Part shown: positions 24,218-32,106 of the stretch, piece after piece
How the letters are laid out: every line of letters begins with the position of its first letter
Numbering within the stretch: the stretch's first letter is position 1
Assembly (NCBI RefSeq): GCF_036250735.1
Contig: NZ_CP109430.1
Span: 310,001 to 374,000 of the forward strand
Source of the DNA: Streptosporangium sp. NBC_01495
Lineage (GTDB): Bacteria > Actinomycetota > Actinomycetes > Streptosporangiales > Streptosporangiaceae
Reading direction: 5' to 3'
DNA: 64,000 nt
Notes under the pieces: model-generated
Databases searched by the model: none
What the model was told of the DNA's origin: nothing
What the model saw: only the letters and a program-made list of their open reading frames with translations
Position numbers and translations under genes: made by a program

Positions 24218-24267
24218 GGGACGTTCAGGGACCTCGCAATCGTAGACCGGACGTCCTGAACATGTCC
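24218..24267. promoter_or_regulatory. Operator-like inverted motif pair upstream of DUF5919 regulator 2
   Basis: GGGACGTTCAGGGACCT (24218-24234) and CCGGACGTCCTGAACATGTC (from 24248) carry the same GACGT + TTCAGG(GAC) elements in opposite orientations in the 155-bp divergent gap. Related GACGTCC repeats precede copy 1. Confidence 0.45.
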
Positions 24268-24353
24268 CATCCTGTAGTGATCTCGTCCTGACTCTCTGTC
24301 GCACTCTCGGTATCGCAAGACGCCACCGACAGCGACCGAGAGGAGAGACGACA

Positions 24354-24569
24354 GTGATCAACTACATCCGGCCGATCGACGAGACCCCCGCCTGCGGGTG
24401 CGGCGCGCTTCTGGAGGAGGGGCGGTTCCTGTGCCGCAAGTGCCGGGCGCGGGACCGTTGGATGCGGCGTCAGGGAGCCAAGCGCAGGATGACCAAGCGG
24501 CGCGAGGAAACCCGGCGTCCGGCCGCCCGTCCGCGCGACATCACCCGGGCGGGGGTGAGCTGGACGTGA
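24354..24569 (+). CDS. Small Cys-rich basic protein
   Basis: 71 residues from GTG 24354, with GAGAGGAGAG upstream. The start has a possible zinc-ribbon (CGCG, then CRKC; residues 14-29), followed by a very basic tail (RRQGAKRRMTKRREETRR). It could bind nucleic acid. The stop overlaps the next start as GTGA, so it is coupled to the small membrane protein after it. Both lie between the DUF5919 and KorSA-like regulators. No family recognised. Confidence 0.6.
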   Translation: MINYIRPIDETPACGCGALLEEGRFLCRKCRARDRWMRRQGAKRRMTKRREETRRPAARPRDITRAGVSWT

Positions 24570-24742
24570 CCGCGATCCCGCTGATCATCGGCCTCGTGCT
24601 CGGCGTGGCCGTGTTCGTCGGCTACGTGTTCGTCCTGATCGGGATGCGCCAGGAGGACCGGCGGATGCGCCTGGGCGATGCTCCACCAAGCTGCGCCGCA
24701 GGTCTGGCCCGGCGGGTGACCGGCTGCCACGTGCGGGGGTGA
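24566..24742 (+). CDS. Small single-pass membrane protein
   Basis: 58 residues from GTG 24566, overlapping the preceding stop by 4 bp. One clear transmembrane helix (IPLIIGLVLGVAVFVGYVFV) is followed by a short charged cytoplasmic tail (RQEDRRMRLGD). Small membrane proteins near this position in AICEs are often linked to mycelial spread of the element, but nothing in the sequence proves that. It converges on the KorSA-like gene, ending 5 bp from it. Confidence 0.55.
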   Translation: MTAIPLIIGLVLGVAVFVGYVFVLIGMRQEDRRMRLGDAPPSCAAGLARRVTGCHVRG

Positions 24743-24747
24743 CCCCG

Positions 24748-25083
24748 CTACTGACGGTCGGCCAGCGTCGACTCGACCCGGGCGAGCCGCTCCGACAGGT
24801 CCCGGATCGTGGCGCGAATCTCGGTGAGGTCGTCGGAGGCCGGTGGGGCCGGCACGGCGTCGTCGCGGACGAAGACGCCCTTGCCCTGCTGGCCGATGAC
24901 CAGCCCCTCGGTCCGCAGAACCCCGACCGCGAGTTTCACCACGCTCAGTGAGGCGTCGTACGTCGTCGCGAGCTGGGTGGTGGAGGGGAGCGGATCGCCG
25001 GGCGCGAGGGTCCCGTCTCGGATCTGGTCGCGTAGGTCGTCGGCGATCTGCAGGTAGCCGGGTCGCCCGGTGTTCCTGACCAT
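24748..25083 (-). CDS. korSA: GntR-family repressor, KorSA-like
   Basis: 111 residues from ATG 25083, with GAAGGA upstream. The N-terminal winged helix has GYLQIADDLRDQIRDGTLAP and ASLSVVKLAVGVLRTEGLV; GKGVFVRDD closes the domain. A C-terminal coiled coil (LTEIRATIRDLSERLARVES) replaces the usual ligand domain, suggesting a simple dimeric repressor. It is divergent from the transfer operon, and palindromes in the gap are likely operators. By position and architecture it corresponds to KorSA, which represses replication/transfer genes in pSAM2; the symbol is assigned on that basis. Confidence 0.8.
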   Translation of the reverse strand: MVRNTGRPGYLQIADDLRDQIRDGTLAPGDPLPSTTQLATTYDASLSVVKLAVGVLRTEGLVIGQQGKGVFVRDDAVPAPPASDDLTEIRATIRDLSERLARVESTLADRQ

Positions 25084-25112
25084 CCATCCTTCTTCCGTCG
25101 CGCCGCATGTCC

Positions 25113-25216
25113 GGTAGGCCAACTTGGCCTACCAACCTCTTAGTTCAGCACAAAGACGCGACCAAGCCAACCACGCGACCATTGACAACCATGCCAACTA
25201 GGTTAACTATGTTGGC
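25113..25216 (+). promoter_or_regulatory. Transfer-operon promoter with two GntR-type operators
   Basis: A perfect 21-bp palindrome GGTAGGCCAACTTGGCCTAC(C) lies at 25113-25133. A second site GCCAAC-N12-GTTGGC lies at 25193-25216 and shares GCCAAC with the first. A candidate promoter TTGACA (25182-25187), 16 bp spacer, TAACTA (25204-25209) overlaps the second operator, so repressor binding there would block transcription of the operon starting at 25242. A strong ribosome site AAGAAGGAGG follows. Confidence 0.65.
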
Positions 25217-25241
25217 TGAAACGAAAGAAGGAGGCCCATCC

Positions 25242-25595
25242 ATGCGCACCATCCCGATCCCCGTCGACACCCACCGGCTCCGCTTCACCTGCGTCAAGGC
25301 CGCCCGGCCGCGCATCGTCGACCAGGACACCGGCAAGATCAAGACCGACAAGGACGGCAACAAGGTCTACGAATCCGTCCTGCTCGCCGAGGACGAGTTC
25401 GGCCGGATCGAACTGGTCAAGGTCGGAACCTCCGGAGAACCACCGATCGCTCCCGGCCAAGACGTCGTGCCGACCGCCATGGTCGGCTACGTCTGGGAGA
25501 TCCCGCAGAACGGCTCCTCCCGCTGGGGCATCAGCTACAAGGCCGCTTCGATCGTCCCCGTCTCCGGCGTGCCACAGGGAGGCGACCTTGCCTGA
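25242..25595 (+). CDS. SCO3933-type AICE regulatory protein
   Basis: 117 residues from ATG 25242, with AAGAAGGAGG 9 bases upstream; the frame runs further upstream without a site. The protein starts RTIPIPVDTHRLRFTCVKAA and ends VWEIPQNGSSRWGISYKAA. This short beta-rich protein is found just before the FtsK-like transfer gene in many Streptomyces AICEs (SCO3933 family). Its role is regulatory by annotation only. First gene of the transfer/replication operon, overlapping the TraSA start by 8 bp. Confidence 0.75.
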   Translation: MRTIPIPVDTHRLRFTCVKAARPRIVDQDTGKIKTDKDGNKVYESVLLAEDEFGRIELVKVGTSGEPPIAPGQDVVPTAMVGYVWEIPQNGSSRWGISYKAASIVPVSGVPQGGDLA

Positions 25596-26940
25596 CTCCC
25601 TGCGGCTGCTGCTCATCGCCCTGTTCTGCGCGGCGATCGTCCTCTACGCCTGGCGACACTTCCACCACCGATCTTTCTGGCTGGTGGCCGGCTACCCGCT
25701 CACCGCGATCAGCATCCGGGCAAGCTGGCGCAAGGTCGCCCTCGGCTGCGGACTGACCAAGAAGCGAGCACGCTGGTGGTTCACCCTCACCCCCGGCTCG
25801 ATCGTGTCCACCGGCACCGTGAAGGTACGGCGACGTTTCCGCCGGGTCGCCGTCGACACCAAACCGTGGATGTGGCTGCCTCGCCCGACCCGGCACGGCT
25901 GGCGCGTCACACTCCGCCTGCTGGAGGGACAGATCCCGGACGACTACAGCCAGGCAGCGGAACGCCTCGCGCATTCCTGGCGGGTGCATGCCGTCCGGGT
26001 CTCCTCCCCTCGTCCTGGACGGGTGGTCCTGGCCGCGACCATGCATGACCCCCTCGTCCGAGTCGATCGGCTTTCGCCATCCGACGAACTTCTCAAGGTG
26101 ACCGTGGGTCGCCTGGAGACAGGTAAGCCGTGGGTCATCGACTTCCGCACCGTCCCACACTGGTTGAACGCCGGGGCGACGCAGTCCGGTAAGTCGAACC
26201 TCGCCAATGCCCTGATCGTCGGCCTGGCTCCGCAACCGGTCGCGCTGGTCGGCTTCGACCTCAAGGGCGGCGTGGAGTTCACCCCGTACGGCCCTCGTCT
26301 GTCGGCGCTGGCCACCAGCCGCACCGAGTCGGTCGGCCTGCTCGACGACCTGGTGGCGCTCATGCTGGAGCGGATGGGCCTGTGCCGCGCGGCGGGTGCC
26401 CGTAACCTTTGGCAGCTCCCTGCGGCGGTGCGGCCGGTGCCGGTCGTGGTCCTGGTCGACGAGCTGGCCGAGCTGTACCTGATGGCCGACAAGAGCGAGA
26501 AAGACGAGATCGCCAAGACCTCCACCGCGCTGCTGCGAGTGGCCCAGCTCGGACGGGCCTTCGGCATCTACCTGTTCTGCTGCGGCCAGCGCATCGGCTC
26601 CGACCTCGGACCCGGCGTCACCGCACTGCGTGCCCAGTGCTCGGGACGGATCTGCCACCGCGTCAATGACCCCGAAACCGCGACCATGACCCTCGGCGAC
26701 CTCGACCCGGCCGCCCTGGGCGCCGCCCGCGCCATCGCCTCCGAGACACCCGGCGTCGCGATCGTTGCCGCCCAGGACGGCCAGTGGTACCGCGCCCGCT
26801 CCTTCCACGTCTCCGAGCAAGCCGCCGAACACGCGGCCCGGATGTACGCCGACCTGGCCCCCTCCTGGGACGAGATCACCACAGGCGCCCACACGACCGA
26901 GATGAACACCTGCGACCTGGACGAACTCCTCAACGCCTGA
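25588..26940 (+). CDS. traSA: FtsK/SpoIIIE-type DNA transfer ATPase (TraSA-like)
   Basis: 450 residues from TTG 25588. An N-terminal transmembrane helix (LLLIALFCAAIVLYAW) and a short basic region precede a RecA-like motor: Walker A GATQSGKSN (196-204), Walker B VVVLVDELAE (286-295) and LGRAFGIYLFCCGQRIGSD. In AICEs this single protein forms the hexameric pore that moves double-stranded element DNA to the recipient hypha. It is overlapped by the SCO3933-type gene and followed after 13 bp by the DUF2637 gene, forming one operon. The motor is complete. Confidence 0.92.
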   Translation: MPDSLRLLLIALFCAAIVLYAWRHFHHRSFWLVAGYPLTAISIRASWRKVALGCGLTKKRARWWFTLTPGSIVSTGTVKVRRRFRRVAVDTKPWMWLPRPTRHGWRVTLRLLEGQIPDDYSQAAERLAHSWRVHAVRVSSPRPGRVVLAATMHDPLVRVDRLSPSDELLKVTVGRLETGKPWVIDFRTVPHWLNAGATQSGKSNLANALIVGLAPQPVALVGFDLKGGVEFTPYGPRLSALATSRTESVGLLDDLVALMLERMGLCRAAGARNLWQLPAAVRPVPVVVLVDELAELYLMADKSEKDEIAKTSTALLRVAQLGRAFGIYLFCCGQRIGSDLGPGVTALRAQCSGRICHRVNDPETATMTLGDLDPAALGAARAIASETPGVAIVAAQDGQWYRARSFHVSEQAAEHAARMYADLAPSWDEITTGAHTTEMNTCDLDELLNA

Positions 26941-26953
26941 AAGGGGGAACACG

Positions 26954-27574
26954 ATGCGACGCCTTGCCTGCTGGCTGCTCGACTCCGGGCCGATCCTGGT
27001 CCTGGCCGTCATCGCGGGTGCCGGATCGTTCACCCACATCCGCGACACGGCCACCGAGCACGGGCAGTCCGGCTGGATGGCCTGGGCCATCGCCGTGTGC
27101 GTCGACCTCACCTGTGTCATGGCCGCCCGCGAACGCCAGCGCGACAAGAAAACCGGCCGCGTCCCGGACGGCTGGATCTCCTGGCCAACTCTCGTCCTGG
27201 TCGCTGGGGTCGTCCTGTCCCTGGCCGCCAACCTCAACCAGGCCGACCCCACCGCCTGGGGCTGGATCACCGCCGCGACCCCGGCCGGCGCCTTCCTCGT
27301 CGCAATCTCCATGCTGGAGCGCCGCGCCTCAGCTCCGTCCTCTATCCCGCAGGTCGTCCCCGAACCGGTCCCCATGCCTGTCCCGATCGTCGAGATCGAA
27401 CAGGACGGCCCGTCCTCAGAGCTCCTCGACTACGCCCGCCGCGTGGCCGAGGAATACCAGACCGCGCAGGGCAGGCCGATCAGCCGCGACACCCTGCGCG
27501 CCCGTCTGGGCGTATCCCATCAACTGGCCTCCGACCTGCTGCGCACCCTGCGCACAGCCCCGGAAGCCCTGTGA
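26954..27574 (+). CDS. DUF2637 (spread-like) membrane protein with C-terminal HTH
   Basis: 206 residues from ATG 26954, with GGGGGAAC upstream. Four hydrophobic stretches (ILVLAVIAGAGSF, WAIAVCVDLTCVMAA, LVLVAGVVLSLAANLNQAD, AATPAGAFLVAISML) match the DUF2637 membrane family encoded beside tra in actinomycete elements. After a proline-rich linker, residues 150-206 look like a small HTH (ISRDTLRARLGVSHQLASDL). Proteins of this type are associated with intramycelial spread. It lies in the transfer operon between traSA and two small genes. Confidence 0.75.
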   Translation: MRRLACWLLDSGPILVLAVIAGAGSFTHIRDTATEHGQSGWMAWAIAVCVDLTCVMAARERQRDKKTGRVPDGWISWPTLVLVAGVVLSLAANLNQADPTAWGWITAATPAGAFLVAISMLERRASAPSSIPQVVPEPVPMPVPIVEIEQDGPSSELLDYARRVAEEYQTAQGRPISRDTLRARLGVSHQLASDLLRTLRTAPEAL

Positions 27575-27588
27575 AAGGAGAACCACTC

Positions 27589-27915
27589 ATGTCCACCTCC
27601 ACCGACTCCGAGCGCCGTACCGCTTTCATCTGCGGACTGCGGGACCTGGCCACCTTCATGGAGACCAACCCCGCCGTCCCCGTCCCGACCGACCCGACGA
27701 TCATCACCTACTACCCCGAGCAGAGCACCGACACCGGCCTGCGCGCCGAGGTCGACCGGATCGCCGCTCTGTGCGGTACGAAGGTCGACCCGCGTCTGTT
27801 GCCGCACGGCCTCTACACGGTCGCCCGCTGCTTTGGACCGATCCATTTCGAGGTGACGGCGATCCTCGAAGCCGCCCGAGACGGTGCTACCGGTGAACCG
27901 CCTCATGGGTTCTGA
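27589..27915 (+). CDS. Hypothetical protein of the AICE transfer/replication operon
   Basis: 108 residues from ATG 27589, with GAAAGGAG 8 bases upstream. N-terminal helix (RRTAFICGLRDLATFMETNP), then DPTIITYYPEQ and a C-terminal segment with VARCFGPIHFEVTAI. No membrane segment or known motif. Homologues of similar length are common between tra and rep genes of AICEs, but I know no assigned function. The end overlaps the start of a tiny zinc-ribbon gene by 11 bp. Confidence 0.65.
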   Translation: MSTSTDSERRTAFICGLRDLATFMETNPAVPVPTDPTIITYYPEQSTDTGLRAEVDRIAALCGTKVDPRLLPHGLYTVARCFGPIHFEVTAILEAARDGATGEPPHGF

Positions 27916-28045
27916 TCCGCCCAACGAGCGGGTGACTGCGGCTGAGATCCCGCCCAAGCGGTGGCGGTGCTGCCACTGCGGCGGCACCGGACTCGACAGC
28001 CTCGGCATCACCTGCGAATCCTGCGGCGGCCTCGGCTTCTGCTGA
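27905..28045 (+). CDS. Tiny zinc-ribbon protein (46 residues)
   Basis: Starts at ATG 27905, inside the end of the preceding gene, and ends TGA 28043-28045. Two CxxC knuckles (CCHCGGTG and CESCGGLGFC) 13 residues apart form a DnaJ-type zinc-ribbon pattern. It is preserved without stops and sits between the hypothetical gene and repSA in the operon, where small zinc-finger ORFs are common in AICEs. Expression is unproven. Confidence 0.6.
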   Translation: MGSDPPNERVTAAEIPPKRWRCCHCGGTGLDSLGITCESCGGLGFC

Positions 28046-28144
28046 GAGTCGTCGGCGCCCCCGGCCTGGCCGTACATCCGCCAAGACGCCTGCCAGGTCG
28101 GGGGCCATCCCCTCTCACCCAACGAGTGAAAGGAGGTCTCCATC

Positions 28145-29539
28145 TTGCCCACATCCATCGCCGCCACGCACGCGATCACGGGCATGATCGCCCGCCTGCA
28201 TGACCCGAACTACTCCCGATGGGCTAACCAGATCCGCGCCACGGGCGGCTGCCGCCAGCCGATCCACCTGCGAGGCCGCGTCGACCACCTCGATCGCGCC
28301 ACCGGGGAACTGCTGCACCGCTACAGCACTCGCACCGAACCCGACGGCATCCTTCGCGTCCCCTGCAAGACCCGTCGCGCCTCCCGCTGCCCAGCCTGCG
28401 CCGAGGTCTACCGGGCCGACACCTACCAACTCATCCGCGCGGGCCTGGCTGGCGGGAAGGGCGTCCCCGACACCGTCACCGCTCACCCCTGCCTGTTCGT
28501 CACCCTCACCGCCCCCTCCTTCGGCGCCGTCCACACCCGTCGAGAGACCAACGGCAAGACCCTGCCCTGCCACGCCCGGCGCGATGCGGCCACCTGCCCG
28601 CACGGGCACGTCATGTCCTGCACCGCCCGGCACGGCTCCGACGAGGCATGCCTGGGCGAACCGCTGTGTGCCGACTGCTACGACCACGCCGGAAGCGTGC
28701 TGTTCAACGCCCTCGCCCCGCAACTCTGGCGGTACTTCACCGACGCCCTGCGCCGCCGCGTCGCCAAATCCTCCGGTCTGACATTGCGGGAGTTGCGCAA
28801 ACAGCTGACGATTTCCTTCGCCAAGGTCGCCGAATACCAGCGCCGCGGCGTCGTCCACTTCCACGCCGTCATCCGCCTCGACGGCCCAGACGGACCCACC
28901 TCGCCACCTCCGGACTGGGCGAGCGCCGACATGCTGGCCGACGCCGTACGACATGCCGCCTCCGCCGTATCCGTAACCGTCCCTGCCATCGCCGACGAAC
29001 CTGCCCGCATGCTGCGCTGGGGCACCCAGGTCGACACTCGGCCGATCACCATGAACGGCGAACTCTCCGACCAGGCCGTCGCCGGCTACATTGCCAAGTA
29101 CGCGACCAAGGCCGCCGAATGCGTCGGCACCCTGGATCGGCGCATCAACCCCCTCGACGACCTGGCCGTCTTCAACCTCCGCGACCACCCCCGCCGCCTC
29201 ATCGCCGAGTGCCTGCGCCTCGGCGCCCTCGATGAACTGGCCGATCTCCGGCTGATCCAGTGGGCACACATGCTCGGGTTCCGCGGCCACTTCTCAACCC
29301 GCTCCCGCCACTACTCCACCACCCTTGGCGACATCCGGGCCGACCGCACCGCCTACGCCCGCGACGAGGCGATCACCACCGGCCGACTGCCCCTCTTCGA
29401 CGAGGACACCGTCCTCGTCATAGCCGAATGGGAGTACGCAGGGAAGGGCTACTCGCTCGGTGACGCCCTCCTCGCCGCTGCACTGACCGGCATGGCCTTA
29501 CCTACCTCGCCGACAAGCGGCGGAGGTGATGCCCGATGA
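28145..29539 (+). CDS. repSA: Rolling-circle replication initiator, RepSA-like
   Basis: 464 residues from TTG 28145, with AAAGGAGG 9 bases upstream. Rep motifs: FVTLTAPSFGAVH (about 118-130), the HUH metal site GVVHFHAVIRLDG (235-247), and catalytic tyrosine candidates in AGYIAKYATKA (Y315/Y319). Cys pairs (CPAC near 82, CADC near 175) suggest bound zinc. It nicks the element origin for rolling-circle replication after excision. The stop overlaps the xis start by 4 bp. The double-strand origin may lie within or just upstream of this gene, as in pSAM2; I cannot place it. Confidence 0.92.
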   Translation: MPTSIAATHAITGMIARLHDPNYSRWANQIRATGGCRQPIHLRGRVDHLDRATGELLHRYSTRTEPDGILRVPCKTRRASRCPACAEVYRADTYQLIRAGLAGGKGVPDTVTAHPCLFVTLTAPSFGAVHTRRETNGKTLPCHARRDAATCPHGHVMSCTARHGSDEACLGEPLCADCYDHAGSVLFNALAPQLWRYFTDALRRRVAKSSGLTLRELRKQLTISFAKVAEYQRRGVVHFHAVIRLDGPDGPTSPPPDWASADMLADAVRHAASAVSVTVPAIADEPARMLRWGTQVDTRPITMNGELSDQAVAGYIAKYATKAAECVGTLDRRINPLDDLAVFNLRDHPRRLIAECLRLGALDELADLRLIQWAHMLGFRGHFSTRSRHYSTTLGDIRADRTAYARDEAITTGRLPLFDEDTVLVIAEWEYAGKGYSLGDALLAAALTGMALPTSPTSGGGDAR

Positions 29540-29727
29540 GTCGGCGTGACGAACTGCTGACCGTTCCCCAGGTCCTCGACGAACTGGGCGGGCTTTCCCG
29601 CCGGACGTTCTATCGCTGGCGCGAGCTCGGCCACGCGCCCACGTGCATCAAGCTGCCCAACGGAGAGATCCGTGTCTGGCGGAGCGACTTCGCGGCCTGG
29701 CTGAACTCTCTTCGGGAGGCAGCGTGA
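29536..29727 (+). CDS. xis: Excisionase (Xis), helix-turn-helix
   Basis: 63 residues. LLTVPQVLDELGGLSRRTFY to RWRELGHAP is a MerR-like HTH_17 winged helix, and the remainder (IRVWRSDFAAWLNSL) is the usual wing. It binds DNA beside the att site and directs the integrase to excise. It overlaps repSA by 4 bp upstream and int by 4 bp downstream, giving tight coupling of replication, excision and integration genes. Confidence 0.92.
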   Translation: MSRRDELLTVPQVLDELGGLSRRTFYRWRELGHAPTCIKLPNGEIRVWRSDFAAWLNSLREAA

Positions 29728-31097
29728 ACACCAGCTACGACGTGAAGTTCTGGGAAATCCAGCGCAAGACGGATCGGAAGACATTGTCCTTTGTCGTGCG
29801 CTGGACGGTGGCCCGTAAGGCCAGGTCCAAGAGCTTCCGCACGAAGGGCCTCGCCGAGAACTATCTGTCAGACCTGAGGCAGGCGGCCAAGGCGGGGGAA
29901 GCCTTCGACACCGCCACCGGGTTGCCGCTGTCGATGCTCGCCTCTGAGCTTCCTTCAGGTCCGACGTTTCTGGAGTTCGCGCAGTCCTACGTATTCAGTC
30001 GGTGGCGCACGTCAGCCGCCCGGACCAGAGAAACCGACGTCTACGGCTTGCTGTCACTAATCCCGGCGCTGGTGGCCGACTTGCCGAACCGCCCGAAGGG
30101 CGGCGACATACGTGAGATATTACGCAATCACGCCCTGCTGCCCAAGGACCGACGTGGAGAGCTGGCCCGAGTCCTGGTGCCGGTGCTGAGCTGGTTGGAG
30201 AAAGCATCGCTGCCGCTGGTCGACCTGCAAGACCCTCGCGTGGCGCGAATCGCTCTCGATGCAATCTCGGTGACCTTCGATGGCGAGGACGCTGCCGCCA
30301 ACACGGTGCGACGCAAGCGGGAAGTCCTTCACCACTTGCTCGAACTCGCTGTGGAGCAGAAGGAACTCCCCGTCAATCCGCTGCACGCGATCAAGTGGAC
30401 TCCGCCCAAGGCCGCCGGCACCATCGACCCCCGCACGGTTGTCAACCCGGAGCAAGCTCGCGCGTTGCTGGCGGCTGTCCCTACGGTCGGCCGGACCCGT
30501 GGCGAGCGGCTCCAGGGAATGTTCGCGTGCATGTACTACGCCGCGCTCCGGCCGGAAGAGGCGGCGGGCCTGCGTCGCCAGAACTGCGACCTACCGGAAG
30601 AGGGCTGGGGCCTGCTCACGGTTGAGAGGGCATACCCTCAGGCGAACAAGCGGTGGACTAACTCGGGGGAGACCCACGACTCTCGGGGCCTCAAGCACCG
30701 GGCCAAGGACGACACTCGGGAGATCCCGATTCCGCCGGTCTTGGTGACGATCCTGCGGGCGTACATTGACCGGTATGGCGTCGCCGACGACGGGCGGCTG
30801 TTTCGCACCTCCACGGGCCGACCGTTCTCCTCTTCGGCGTACTCGGGCGTATGGCAGGAAGCTCGTCGGCTGGCCTTCACAGCCGGACAAGTTGCCTCGC
30901 CTCTGGCGACCAGGCCGTACGACCTGCGTCACGCCGCCGTCTCGTTGTGGCTCAACGCTGGGGTGCCGGCGACTGAGGTTGCCGTACGAGCTGGCCACAG
31001 TGTTGACGTGCTTCTGAAGGTGTACGCCAAGTGCATCGAGGGGCAGCAGGCACGAGCTAATACTCAGATCTCTCAAGCACTCGACACTGATCCGTAA
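29724..31097 (+). CDS. int: Tyrosine recombinase, AICE integrase
   Basis: 457 residues from GTG 29724, overlapping the xis stop. An N-terminal arm-binding region precedes a SAM-like core-binding domain (about 80-215) and the catalytic domain: R276 in YYAALRPEEAAGL, Lys in GLKHRAKDDTREIP, Y398-D-L-R402-H403, H425 in VRAGHS, and nucleophile Y434 in LKVYAKC. The first His of the usual HxxR box is Tyr here, as in several actinomycete integrases. It recombines the element with the tRNA-Arg 3' end and is the core gene nearest the intact tRNA. Confidence 0.93.
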   Translation: MNTSYDVKFWEIQRKTDRKTLSFVVRWTVARKARSKSFRTKGLAENYLSDLRQAAKAGEAFDTATGLPLSMLASELPSGPTFLEFAQSYVFSRWRTSAARTRETDVYGLLSLIPALVADLPNRPKGGDIREILRNHALLPKDRRGELARVLVPVLSWLEKASLPLVDLQDPRVARIALDAISVTFDGEDAAANTVRRKREVLHHLLELAVEQKELPVNPLHAIKWTPPKAAGTIDPRTVVNPEQARALLAAVPTVGRTRGERLQGMFACMYYAALRPEEAAGLRRQNCDLPEEGWGLLTVERAYPQANKRWTNSGETHDSRGLKHRAKDDTREIPIPPVLVTILRAYIDRYGVADDGRLFRTSTGRPFSSSAYSGVWQEARRLAFTAGQVASPLATRPYDLRHAAVSLWLNAGVPATEVAVRAGHSVDVLLKVYAKCIEGQQARANTQISQALDTDP

Positions 31098-31534
31098 GAC
31101 CGCTCGGCTAGCTCCAGGCTCTCCCGGGAGTGGGAAATCCCGAAGTTGGGAAGCGCTCTTCGTGGCTATAGATCGGATGTATTTATTCGTTCCGCTGGAC
31201 GCATGCGACCCAGCAAGGGGGCTACGCGACTCGGCATTCCGTTTAGTTAACTCTTAAGCCAAGGCCCCTATGTGGCTATACAGACCCAAATTGGTACAAA
31301 ACGCCCAAAAGATGAAGCTCTCAAATGGCGCTGAGGGGCCTAGCGGCAGGATCTTGGGGTGATGCATCCAGATGCAGAAACTCGGGCACTGAGAGGCGTA
31401 TGGAGCCGTCTGCCCCTCCAGCCGCCATTTGATCTTGATTAAGCCCGAGAGTGACACGCCGCTATGTATGTGCTTAGCGGCAGGGGAGAGTTGCTGTCAA
31501 CAGGATGCCGTAATGTCATATCATTCGGGATCTT

Positions 31535-31636
31535 TTCGGTGCCTGCCATAAGAGGTATGGCAGGCACCGAACTTTGTCTTTGGCCTTTCGGGTACCTACC
31601 ATAAGGGGTACGGCAGGTAACGAACTTTGTCTTTGG
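31535..31636. repeat. Two tandem hairpin units downstream of int
   Basis: Unit 1: perfect 15-bp stem TTCGGTGCCTGCCAT / ATGGCAGGCACCGAA with loop AAGAGGT (31535-31571), then CTTTGTCTTTGG. Unit 2: diverged stem (31587-31624) with loop AAGGGGT and the same CTTTGTCTTTGG tail (31625-31636). A duplicated 52-bp hairpin block in an AT-richer patch could be the int terminator, a rolling-circle origin or an integrase arm region. Confidence 0.7.
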
Positions 31637-31650
31637 TGCGTTGCGGCAGG

Positions 31651-31860
31651 TTAGTTTGTGGGCTTAAGGCTGAAGTTAATCTCAACGCCGAAGCTAACCA
31701 GAACGACGACTACTATGAGGGAAACAGCTACCCATCCAAAGAACTTAAGTTGGGGAGGGATAGTTACCTTAAGCGTCCATCCACTATCGCTGTTTCTGTT
31801 GTTCGGACTCTTATCTCCATTGCTATTCAGATCTTTGGACGGGTCTGGTTCGCTAGCCAT
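31651..31860 (-). CDS. Small membrane protein, unknown function
   Basis: 69 residues from ATG 31860 (GGAAAGGAAC upstream); a longer frame to 31974 adds a Cys-containing stretch without a ribosome site. The N-terminal half is hydrophilic and Asn/Ser-rich (SKDLNSNGDKSPNN); a single transmembrane helix (GWVAVSLIVVVVLVSFGVEI) is near the C-terminus. The local base composition is clearly more AT-rich than the rest of the element, which suggests separate origin. It starts close to the duplicated hairpins. No family recognised. Confidence 0.5.
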   Translation of the reverse strand: MASEPDPSKDLNSNGDKSPNNRNSDSGWTLKVTIPPQLKFFGWVAVSLIVVVVLVSFGVEINFSLKPTN

Positions 31861-32063
31861 ATGCAATGTTCCTTTCCGTGCCAGTAAGGCTTTGGCTAAT
31901 AGGAACCAGCTATCCGCAGATCTAATACCCTTTTTACAGCCGGGGCAATTAGCTGCGAAGCGCGTAAGATACACTGAGACTGTAGGTTCAGGTTCCGGGC
32001 GCCGGATTGTTTCCGGTAACTGGTTCCAGTAAGGCCCAGGTCCGGGCGGGCCTGGGCCTTACT

Positions 32064-32106
32064 TTGCCTTGCCTTGCCTTGCCTTGCCTTGCCTTGCCTT
32101 GCCTTG
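32064..32106. repeat. Tandem pentanucleotide repeat (TTGCC)8.6
   Basis: Eight full copies of TTGCC plus TTG in a row, with no interruption. It lies outside any supported gene. Such a tract is prone to slippage and its copy number may differ between relatives. Confidence 0.95.

Noticed and set aside
25531..27375. 614-residue minus-strand frame across the transfer genes
   Set aside because: Antisense of traSA and the DUF2637 gene, both of which have strong motifs and ribosome sites.
28115..29290. Minus-strand 391-residue frame opposite repSA
   Set aside because: Low-complexity Gly/Val shadow; repSA on the plus strand has the HUH motif.
32064..32106. CRISPR-like array
   Set aside because: It is a plain head-to-tail pentamer with no spacers; no cas genes are in the window.
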